Positions 54,579 to 61,428 of a DNA stretch of 64,000 nt are shown piece by piece. The position numbers were made by a program, and so were the translations under genes. Numbering within the stretch: the first letter of the stretch is position 1; every line of letters begins with the position of its first letter. Where the stretch lies: the NCBI RefSeq assembly GCF_900129465.1, contig NZ_FSRA01000001.1:2110482-2174481 (forward strand). The letters are read 5' to 3'. The notes beneath the pieces are model-generated. The model searched no databases, was not told where the DNA came from, and was given only the letters and a program-made list of their open reading frames with translations. This DNA is from Chitinophaga niabensis. Its GTDB lineage: Bacteria > Bacteroidota > Bacteroidia > Chitinophagales > Chitinophagaceae.

Positions 54579-55829
54579 CTAATTGCTGCGGATCGCAACT
54601 ACCGGGTTCAGTCTGCTGGCAGAAAAAGCCGGGATAAATCCAGCCAGTACACCCACTATAGCGGATATGGACAGCCCCAGGATAATATTCCCTGTAGACA
54701 AGGCTATCTCAAAACCGGAGAACATATTCTGGGCCAGTTTGGCCGAGCCATATACCATCAGCAGCCCCAATCCCCCGCCGATCATACAAAGCATCACGGC
54801 TTCAAAGAGGAATTCCAGCAGGATAATACCCGGCCGCGCGCCAATGGCCTTTTTCAGGCCTATGATATTAGTTCTTTCTTTAACGGTCACAAACATGATA
54901 TTCGCTATCCCAAAGCCCCCTACGATCAGTGCAAAACCTGCAATGATCCAGCCGCCCAGGTTAATTACGCCAAAGATACTTTCCAGTTCGTCCTGCGCCG
55001 TGGTGATCTCGTTCAGGGCAAAATCATTATCCTGCCCGGGTTTCAGACGGTGTATAGCACGCATGGCGCCAGTGAGGTCATCTTTCAGCTGCCCCACGGC
55101 TACTCCCTCTTTTGCGCGGATCATGTAAAAAGGATCCGCAAAACGGCGTTCATCTATAATGGTCCTCGCAAACAGGTAAGGCATCAGGATGGTATTATCA
55201 CCAAATACCCCGCCCAGCATACTATCGCCTTTTTTCTTCAATACCCCTACCACTTTGCAGTTCCTTCCCGCAAAACGCACCACCTTTCCCAGCGCAGCTT
55301 CCGCAGTAAAGAACAGGCCCTCCCATACATTGGCACCCAGTACGATCACGTTGGAACCTGCTATCAGTTCAGAAGGACTGAAATACCGGCCCATGGCTAT
55401 ATCCACAGACTGCATCTTTTCAAGGTCCATGGTCACGGCCAACAGCTCTACGTTTTCCATGTAATCGATCCCGTATTCTATTTTACGGCCGCCGGAACTG
55501 AAGAGATAAGTAACGGCATCCGCAGAAGCCACTTTGTCCTTGATCAGCTTCATCTCCGAATACTGCGGCTCAGGGCGCCCTACGTACTTCCACCAGTCCC
55601 CGTCTCCATCCCATGGCCATTTCTGCAGATAGATCACATTGGTACCCATGGATTTCAGGTCTTTCCTGATACTGGATTCCATACTGTCTGTTACCGTAAG
55701 TACGGCTATGATACAGAAGATACCAATGGTAATACCCAGCAGCGAAAGAAAAGTGCGCAGTTTATTCACCCGTAATTCGGACAAAGCCATACCAAGGCTG
55801 CTCCATAAGATCTTGAGGGTCGAAAGCAT
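54579..55829 (-). CDS. ABC transporter permease, MacB/FtsX type
   Basis: A 416-residue permease: N-terminal helix (RVNKLRTFLSLLGITIGIFCIIAV, about 19-42, quoted in part), a large extracytoplasmic MacB-like core (about 45-285), then three membrane helices near the C-terminus (IIAGFALIVGGFGIANIMFV, MLCMIGGGLGLLMVYG, IILGLSISAIVGVLAGFIPA) and the typical end ASRLNPVVAIRSN. Such permeases work with a separate ATPase in tripartite efflux or lipoprotein handling. No ATPase gene is next to it. Its promoter (55834-55863) places the transcript start at about the start codon. Confidence 0.9.
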   Translation of the reverse strand: MLSTLKILWSSLGMALSELRVNKLRTFLSLLGITIGIFCIIAVLTVTDSMESSIRKDLKSMGTNVIYLQKWPWDGDGDWWKYVGRPEPQYSEMKLIKDKVASADAVTYLFSSGGRKIEYGIDYMENVELLAVTMDLEKMQSVDIAMGRYFSPSELIAGSNVIVLGANVWEGLFFTAEAALGKVVRFAGRNCKVVGVLKKKGDSMLGGVFGDNTILMPYLFARTIIDERRFADPFYMIRAKEGVAVGQLKDDLTGAMRAIHRLKPGQDNDFALNEITTAQDELESIFGVINLGGWIIAGFALIVGGFGIANIMFVTVKERTNIIGLKKAIGARPGIILLEFLFEAVMLCMIGGGLGLLMVYGSAKLAQNMFSGFEIALSTGNIILGLSISAIVGVLAGFIPAFSASRLNPVVAIRSN

Positions 55830-55833
55830 ATTT

Positions 55834-55863
55834 CAAATTTACTATATAAAGCAATGCAACCAA
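55834..55863 (-). promoter_or_regulatory. Promoter of the permease-tsaD-GH29-trmN6 operon
   Basis: On the minus strand, TTG (55861-55863), exactly 19 bases, then TAAATTTG (55834-55841): a full match to the Bacteroidota -33/-7 consensus. The -7 element ends 4 bases before the start codon, so the leader is nearly absent. Confidence 0.6.
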
Positions 55864-55911
55864 CGGGTTTGTGACTAATGGTTGTAAACCCTTATTTCGG
55901 GAGAAAAAATG

Positions 55912-55919
55912 TACCTTTG
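55912..55919 (+). promoter_or_regulatory. -7 promoter element of prfC (TACCTTTG)
   Basis: A perfect TAnnTTTG 21 bases upstream of the prfC ATG; no TTTG at the usual -33 position. Together with 55834-55863 it makes a divergent promoter pair. Confidence 0.45.
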
Positions 55920-55940
55920 CCCCCATTTTATTAAAGACGG

Positions 55941-57524
55941 ATGAAATACGAAAACGAGATCAACAAAAGGAAGTCATTTGCCATTATCGCCCACCCGGAT
56001 GCGGGAAAAACCACCCTCACGGAAAAGTTCCTCCTCTTCGGGGGCGCTATCCAAACGGCGGGCGCGGTAAAATCCAATAAGATCAAAAAACATACTACTT
56101 CAGACTTCATGGAAATTGAACGCCAGAGAGGTATCTCTGTGGCTACTTCCGTGATGACCTTCGAATACAGGGACATTCTCGTGAACCTGCTGGATACCCC
56201 CGGTCACAAGGACTTTGCCGAAGATACCTACCGCACCCTTACAGCAGTAGACAGCGTTGTGCTGGTGATTGACTGTGTAAAGGGGGTGGAAGAACAAACC
56301 AAAAAACTCATGGAAGTTTGCCGCATGCGCGATACGCCGGTGATCATCTTTGTGAACAAACTGGACCGCGACGGCAAAAACCCCTTCGACCTGCTGGATG
56401 AACTGGAAGAACTCCTCAACATCCGGGTACGCCCGCTGAGCTGGCCTATCAATATGGGTAAAGACTTCAAGGGCGTATTCAACCTCTACGATAAAAGTTT
56501 TGTTTCCTTTGCTGCCAACAGGAAAGCAACAGACGATGATATCGTGCCACTGCAAGACCTCAGCAGTCCTGAAGTGGATGAACTCTTCAACCCCACCGAT
56601 GCCAAACAACTGCGCAACGATGTGGAACTGATAGAAGGCGTATACGATCAGTTTGATAAAGATGCTTACCTGGAAGGAAAGCTGGCCCCTGTATTCTTCG
56701 GTTCTGCTGTAAACAACTTTGGTGTAAAGGACCTGTTGGATACCTTCGTAGAAATTGCCCCCACTCCGCGTGACCGGCAATCCACTACGCGGGAAGTGAA
56801 AGTGAACGAACCCAGGTTCTCCGGTTTCATTTTCAAGATCCACGCCAACCTCGATCCCCGGCACCGCGACCGGATCGCCTTCCTCCGTGTTTGCTCCGGT
56901 AAGTTTGAAAGGAATAAATACTTCCACCACGTAAGGCTGGATAAGGATGTGCGGTTTGCCAATCCTTACAGCTTCCTGGCACGGGAAAAGAATATCATCG
57001 ATGATGCCTATCCCGGAGACGTGGTAGGTTTATTCGATACCGGCAACTTCAAGATCGGCGATACTTTAACAGAAGGAGAAAATTTCTATTTCACCGGCAT
57101 TCCCAGCTTCTCTCCTGAGTTGTTCAAGGAACTGGTGAATAAAGACCCGATGAAAACAAAACAACTGGAAAAAGGCATCAACCAGTTAACAGACGAAGGC
57201 GTTGCACAGCTTTTCACACAACACAACGGTAACCGCAAGATCATCGGTTGCGTGGGAGACCTGCAATTTGAAGTGATACAATACCGGCTGTTACAGGAAT
57301 ATGGTGCCTCCTGCCAGTTCAATACCTTACCTTTCTACAAAGCCTGCTGGATCACAGGGCCTAAACAAAAGCTGGAAGAATTCACCCGCTTTAAAGGCGC
57401 TAATGTGGTGCAGGATAAAGACGGGCACCTGGTGTACCTCGCACAATCAGAATGGTACCTCAATACAGAACGGGCCAACAATCCGGAGATTGAGTTCCAC
57501 TTTACTTCAGAGATCCACAAATAA
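55941..57524 (+). CDS. prfC: Peptide chain release factor 3
   Basis: A 527-residue translational GTPase that removes RF1/RF2 from the ribosome after termination. P-loop [13 protein letters not shown] (about residues 17-29), switch regions [14 protein letters not shown]3 DTPGHKDF, G4 [10 protein letters not shown], and C-terminal domain motifs ([29 protein letters not shown] region: [19 protein letters not shown], and [13 protein letters not shown]). Length and motif spacing match full-length RF3 rather than EF-G. ATG 55941 follows the predicted transcript start. It is a single-gene unit with a terminator. Confidence 0.97.
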   Translation: MKYENEINKRKSFAIIAHPDAGKTTLTEKFLLFGGAIQTAGAVKSNKIKKHTTSDFMEIERQRGISVATSVMTFEYRDILVNLLDTPGHKDFAEDTYRTLTAVDSVVLVIDCVKGVEEQTKKLMEVCRMRDTPVIIFVNKLDRDGKNPFDLLDELEELLNIRVRPLSWPINMGKDFKGVFNLYDKSFVSFAANRKATDDDIVPLQDLSSPEVDELFNPTDAKQLRNDVELIEGVYDQFDKDAYLEGKLAPVFFGSAVNNFGVKDLLDTFVEIAPTPRDRQSTTREVKVNEPRFSGFIFKIHANLDPRHRDRIAFLRVCSGKFERNKYFHHVRLDKDVRFANPYSFLAREKNIIDDAYPGDVVGLFDTGNFKIGDTLTEGENFYFTGIPSFSPELFKELVNKDPMKTKQLEKGINQLTDEGVAQLFTQHNGNRKIIGCVGDLQFEVIQYRLLQEYGASCQFNTLPFYKACWITGPKQKLEEFTRFKGANVVQDKDGHLVYLAQSEWYLNTERANNPEIEFHFTSEIHK

Positions 57525-57540
57525 CTACTTTTTACCCATA

Positions 57541-57579
57541 AACCGCTGTACAGCCAAATGTACAGGGGGTTCTTTTTTT
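57541..57579 (+). terminator. Terminator after prfC
   Basis: A stem of AACC-G-CTGTACA paired with TGTACAGG-G-GGTT (one mismatch/bulge) and then seven Ts (57573-57579), 17 bases after the stop codon. Confidence 0.75.
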
Positions 57580-57620
57580 CCGGCAATTTGAAACACCTAT
57601 CTTCCTGCAATTTGAAATAC

Positions 57621-57648
57621 AAACGGCGCCCTGAAAAAGGCGCCGTTT
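57621..57648. terminator. GC-rich hairpin between convergent prfC and the UbiD-family gene
   Basis: A perfect 10-bp stem (AAACGGCGCC / GGCGCCGTTT) with an 8-base loop. It lies 130 bases beyond the UbiD-family stop, so it could end read-through from either direction. Confidence 0.65.
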
Positions 57649-57777
57649 TCTTGTACGACCAACTCAATTATTGCGTGAAAAGACTTTTGCTTGTTAGGCA
57701 AATTCCGCAGCAAAAATAATTGAATGCGTACCGCGTTATTTATGGATTTGGAAATTAGATTTACGCAATGCGGAAAA

Positions 57778-59703
57778 CTACAGGGCAACCACTGCCCCAT
57801 CTCCATAGATCTGTTGTTTGTATTTTAAAGAAGGCGAAGGAATAAAAGGCCCCAGGTTCAGCGCACTCCATTTCTCATCTATCTTTTTGATGGTAGCATC
57901 ATCTGCCACGATAATGTTCGGCCAGTCGCGCTGAAAATCATCATGCTCTTTTGTTTTAATGGTACCATCCAAACCCAGGCAGGCCGTTACCAGGTGAGGA
58001 TCTTTACCCGAAGGCCTTTCCGTGAGGATGTTATCCCGCTTAGGGTCCAGGTTATTACAGAAACGCCAGAGTGCGGAAGGCAGGTCCTGCGGATCAACTG
58101 TATGCTCTACATACAGGATCATTTTAACGCCTTCCATACCCTGCTCTGCTACCAGCCGGGGATGCAGTTCCCGCACATGATTGCGGCGCGATTTCTCTAT
58201 GGCTACGATCAGGCAGGGAATGTCCATCTGCAGCAAAGCAGTGTTCACACCTTTTACTTCAGGATATGCAGCTTGTAATGCTGCTGCGTTCACGTTGGGT
58301 TTGAATACAGTCCGGTCAAAACGGTCATCTCTTTCTTCCGGTAGTTTACCTGTTCCATCGATGCACATCTTACCACCAAAGCCCATCCTGGAGCAGGAAT
58401 GATCCAGTACATCCATTGGCCCCTGGCTGAAATAAACATCCGTGGCGGGGTTCAGGTCTTTAAATGCATATTGTGCCAGCGCTTTATAGTCTGTGATCTT
58501 TGTGCCGGTATCTGTAACAGCCAGTATCTTGTTGAACATCATCTGCCCGGCACCCCACATGGCATTCATCACTTTCTGTGCCTGGCCCGGATAATCTTTG
58601 TGGATCTGCGCAATCACCAGGTTATGGAAAACACCTTCCACCGGCATTTCCATATCTACTATCTCCGGCACCAGCGTCATTTTGATAGGTGCAAGGAAGA
58701 TCCTTTCGGTAGCTTTACCGATCCATGCATCTTCCTGCGGGGGGATACCTACGATGGTAGAAGGATATACGGCATCTTTACGATGGGTGATGGCGGTAAC
58801 ATGGAAACGGGGATACCAGTCTGCCAGGGAATAATAACCGGTATGGTCCCCGAAAGGCCCTTCCCAGATCAGTTCTTCTCCCGGTTCTACATATCCTTCT
58901 ATCACAAAGTCCGCATCTGCCGGCACTTCAATATCCGGTTGCGTGATGCATTTTACCAGCTCTACTTTTTTCTTCCGTAAAAAACCCGCCAGCATGTATT
59001 CATCCACATTTTCCGGTAAAGGCGCTGTGGCAGAATAGGTATATACCGGATCGCCACCCAGGGCTACCGCCACAGGCATGCGTTTATTGAGCTTCTTATA
59101 TTCAGAGAAATGTTTGGCGGATACTTTGTGCATATGCCAGTGCATGCCCGTCATGTCTTTTTCAAACACCTGCATACGGTACATGCCCACGTTACGGGAA
59201 CCAGTATTAGGATCTTTGGTATGAATAACGGGGAGCGTTATAAAAGGCCCGCCATCCTTAGGCCAGCAGGTCATTACCGGCAATTTGCCCAGGTCAGGAT
59301 TGTTGATCACCACCTCCTGGCAGGCACCGCGCCCGGAGATCACCCTGGGCATCCAGGAAGCAAACTGGCTCAGCTTAGGCAGCATAGCCAGTTTATCGAG
59401 AATGCTTTCTTTAGGTTTGGAAAGCATTTTGAAAAGCCCCTCTATCTCGCGTGCCACATCATCCAGCTCCTGCACACCCAGGGCCATGCACATCCTGCGG
59501 TAACTGCCCATGGAATTGATCAGCACAGGGAAATCATATCCCGTGTTCTCAAATAACAAGGCCTTGCCGCCATCGGGAGATTTGCTGATCCGGTCTGTGA
59601 TCTCTGCTATTTCCAGGTGAGGGTCCACATAAGTGCTGATGCGCACCAGTTCTCCCGCTTTTTCCAGCGTATCAATAAAATGCCTGAGATGCTTATATGC
59701 CAT
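57778..59703 (-). CDS. UbiD family decarboxylase (menaquinone-biosynthesis type)
   Basis: A 641-residue prenylated-FMN-dependent decarboxylase. ATG 59703 (MAYKHLRHFIDTLEKAGELVRI) was chosen since a -7 element lies at 59731-59738, inside the longer frame from 59733. UbiD markers: NVGMYRMQVFEKDMTGMHWHMH (quoted in part, NVGMYRMQVF and GMHWHMHK), the metal/cofactor loop, and the catalytic segment WEGPFGDHTGYYSL with the essential Glu. It is longer than E. coli UbiD (about 490 residues), as is usual in Bacteroidota, where the homolog is annotated for menaquinone synthesis. Confidence 0.9.
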   Translation of the reverse strand: MAYKHLRHFIDTLEKAGELVRISTYVDPHLEIAEITDRISKSPDGGKALLFENTGYDFPVLINSMGSYRRMCMALGVQELDDVAREIEGLFKMLSKPKESILDKLAMLPKLSQFASWMPRVISGRGACQEVVINNPDLGKLPVMTCWPKDGGPFITLPVIHTKDPNTGSRNVGMYRMQVFEKDMTGMHWHMHKVSAKHFSEYKKLNKRMPVAVALGGDPVYTYSATAPLPENVDEYMLAGFLRKKKVELVKCITQPDIEVPADADFVIEGYVEPGEELIWEGPFGDHTGYYSLADWYPRFHVTAITHRKDAVYPSTIVGIPPQEDAWIGKATERIFLAPIKMTLVPEIVDMEMPVEGVFHNLVIAQIHKDYPGQAQKVMNAMWGAGQMMFNKILAVTDTGTKITDYKALAQYAFKDLNPATDVYFSQGPMDVLDHSCSRMGFGGKMCIDGTGKLPEERDDRFDRTVFKPNVNAAALQAAYPEVKGVNTALLQMDIPCLIVAIEKSRRNHVRELHPRLVAEQGMEGVKMILYVEHTVDPQDLPSALWRFCNNLDPKRDNILTERPSGKDPHLVTACLGLDGTIKTKEHDDFQRDWPNIIVADDATIKKIDEKWSALNLGPFIPSPSLKYKQQIYGDGAVVAL

Positions 59704-59730
59704 ACTGTTTGCTGCTTTTCGTTCAGTAGG

Positions 59731-59738
59731 CAAAAGTA
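59731..59738 (-). promoter_or_regulatory. -7 promoter element of the UbiD-family gene (TACTTTTG)
   Basis: A perfect TAnnTTTG match on the minus strand, 28 bases upstream of the chosen start. A poor -33 region coincides with the T-run of the upstream terminator. Confidence 0.45.
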
Positions 59739-59758
59739 CGCCATTAAAGACATAAAAA

Positions 59759-59782
59759 AAGGCCCCGACGGATCGGAGCCTT
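59759..59782 (-). terminator. Terminator after the small Pro/Arg/His-rich gene
   Basis: On the minus strand, AAGGCTCCGA-TCCG-TCGGGGCCTT (one mismatch) followed by TTTTTTT, 15 bases after the stop codon. Confidence 0.8.
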
Positions 59783-59796
59783 ATTGCGTATACTAC

Positions 59797-60099
59797 CTAG
59801 CGATTAAATACAATTACACCTGATATCCCGGGCCTGCGCGGAGGAGGCGGTGGCGGAGGATATGGATAACGTGGGCGAACCACTACCACTCTCTCCCTGC
59901 AATCATCTCTCCGGTAATCCCGGTGTTTGTAGTGTCCCCGTCCTCTACCCCTTCTGTCATCATAACAATCATCGTCGTAGTGTTGTACAACTACAACCGG
60001 ACGTGGTGGCGGTGGGTGATGATGGTGACCTCTGCGTTGTGCCTGCGTTGCATAGGATGCTCCGATTACGAGGAGCGACATCAAAAGAAGCTTTTTCAT
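59797..60099 (-). CDS. Small secreted Pro/His/Arg-rich protein
   Basis: A 100-residue protein with a signal peptide (KKLLLMSLLVIGASYATQAQ, cleavage after TQAQ). The mature part is low complexity: HHHHPPPPRP, an acidic/Cys piece (YDDDCYDDRRGRGRG), basic runs (HKHRDYRRDDCRER) and a second proline run (PYPPPPPPPRRPG). The final segment GVIVFNR may be a beta strand. It resembles the abundant short exported proteins of Chitinophagaceae of unknown role; His and Asp clusters might bind metal. It is monocistronic with its own terminator. Confidence 0.7.
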   Translation of the reverse strand: MKKLLLMSLLVIGASYATQAQRRGHHHHPPPPRPVVVVQHYDDDCYDDRRGRGRGHYKHRDYRRDDCRERVVVVRPRYPYPPPPPPPRRPGISGVIVFNR

Positions 60100-60226
60100 A
60101 GCCTGCTGTTTTAATTTCTCTTTCTATCCGTTGTCCCCTTTTGCCATTGGCGGACGGACTCGTGATAGTAAATCCAATAAGTATGCCAATTCCATAACTA
60201 CGTTTATACCAATACGTTAGGCACAA

Positions 60227-60264
60227 AAAAAGACAGTTCCGCTTTTCAGCAGAACTGTCTTTTT
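60227..60264 (-). terminator. Terminator after the DUF6089 gene
   Basis: A perfect 13-bp stem (AAAAAGACAGTTC / GAACTGTCTTTTT) with a 12-base loop, about 70 bases past the stop of the DUF6089 gene, and T-rich on the minus strand. Confidence 0.8.
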
Positions 60265-60331
60265 ACTTTTCTATTTGGACTTGATTGGGGGATGAATGCA
60301 TTTGTAAATGCAACCATCATGCCAAAATTAT

Positions 60332-61192
60332 TTACATCTTAAAACACTTCGAGAAGTTGGTGCTGCGGCGGCCATCAGAGCCTCCGCCTAAACGGTACAT
60401 AATAGTAAGCCCGGTAAATGTATACCAGTCTTTGTTCTTTGCAGAACCTCTCTGCGTACCATCCAGCGGATACGTTCCCGGGATCCCTTTTGTACCCGGC
60501 TCATCCCCGCGGTAGGCATAATCTACCGCCAGCTGGCCTCTTTCTGCCAGCAAAGTATTCTGGTCAACATAAGTAGTACTTACATCATCCAGGTAATCGG
60601 TAAAAGTAGCACGAAGCCCTATTTCAAAACCAAGTGTTAAACGGTCTGTAAAAAGATATTTAAAACCTGCGCCAAATGGAATAGATACCTGGTAAAGGCT
60701 ATATTGATTCCCTCTTTCAGGATACTGTGGTAATCCCTGCCCTTCTGTGCTGAGGCGGCGTAATCTTATTTTATTACCTAAAGAATCTTTTGCAGTAGGA
60801 TAAAAACTGAACAGCGCCACACCTCCGAAGAGATAAGGCGTAAACCCTTTTTCATCAATATCGAAGAAGTTTAACTCTGCTCCCAGGTGCCCTTCCCAGA
60901 TAGGAGAACTGAAACTGAGGTTACGGCTTTGCAGGGCAATGCTGGCATTCGTTCTGTCGTTGGCAGCTACCATACCAAAAGTACCTCCGGCGCGCAGCGT
61001 CAGATAACGGTTGATGTCCTTTTTCACAAACAGCCCGATCATGGGGCGCGTGTAACCAAAATCGACCCTCTTTTCAGAAAGGTCTCCGCTATAATTGCTA
61101 ATACCGGCAGTAGCGCCTACATGCCAATCCTGAGCAATGCAGCATAAAGGGGTAGAGATCATTATAACAAACCAGAGGATCTTCTTTTTCAA
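60332..61192 (-). CDS. DUF6089 family outer-membrane beta-barrel protein
   Basis: A 286-residue protein: signal peptide 1-20 (ends CCIAQ), then repeated amphipathic strands of an OmpA-like barrel (WHVGATAGISNYSGDL, GLFVKKDINRYLTLRAGGTFG, GFTPYLFGGVALFSFYPT, LTLGFEIGLRATFTDYLDDVSTTY). The motif YSGDL after the first strand and FTDYLDDVS near the end are typical of DUF6089. Function is unknown; relatives are abundant outer-membrane proteins. The C-terminus (GGGSDGRRSTNFSKCFKM) extends past the barrel. It is divergent from the TamB-like gene with a 236-base gap. Confidence 0.88.
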   Translation of the reverse strand: MKKKILWFVIMISTPLCCIAQDWHVGATAGISNYSGDLSEKRVDFGYTRPMIGLFVKKDINRYLTLRAGGTFGMVAANDRTNASIALQSRNLSFSSPIWEGHLGAELNFFDIDEKGFTPYLFGGVALFSFYPTAKDSLGNKIRLRRLSTEGQGLPQYPERGNQYSLYQVSIPFGAGFKYLFTDRLTLGFEIGLRATFTDYLDDVSTTYVDQNTLLAERGQLAVDYAYRGDEPGTKGIPGTYPLDGTQRGSAKNKDWYTFTGLTIMYRLGGGSDGRRSTNFSKCFKM

Positions 61193-61428
61193 GGTTGATG
61201 GTTTTAATAGGTTACCGATAATAAAACGTTGCGTATAAGAGAATTAGTATTCGCCACGGCTACAATCGTGTACGAAATTATACATTTTTCTCATTTATTA
61301 CAATTATAATCATATGATAATAAAAGGCTTTTGGCCCACAGTAGGGCTTAAAGCCTTATTTTTGCGGCAGGTACGATATTTGAGCCGCAGTTTAACCATT
61401 TACCATATAAAAAAAACGTAAGTACTAA

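Noticed and set aside
54465..55775. A long plus-strand frame (436 codons) opposite the MacB-type permease
   Set aside because: It is antisense to a well-supported membrane protein, shows composition of a reversed coding strand and no domain.
56100..56930. A 276-codon minus-strand frame opposite prfC
   Set aside because: Antisense to a strongly conserved GTPase and without any recognisable motif.
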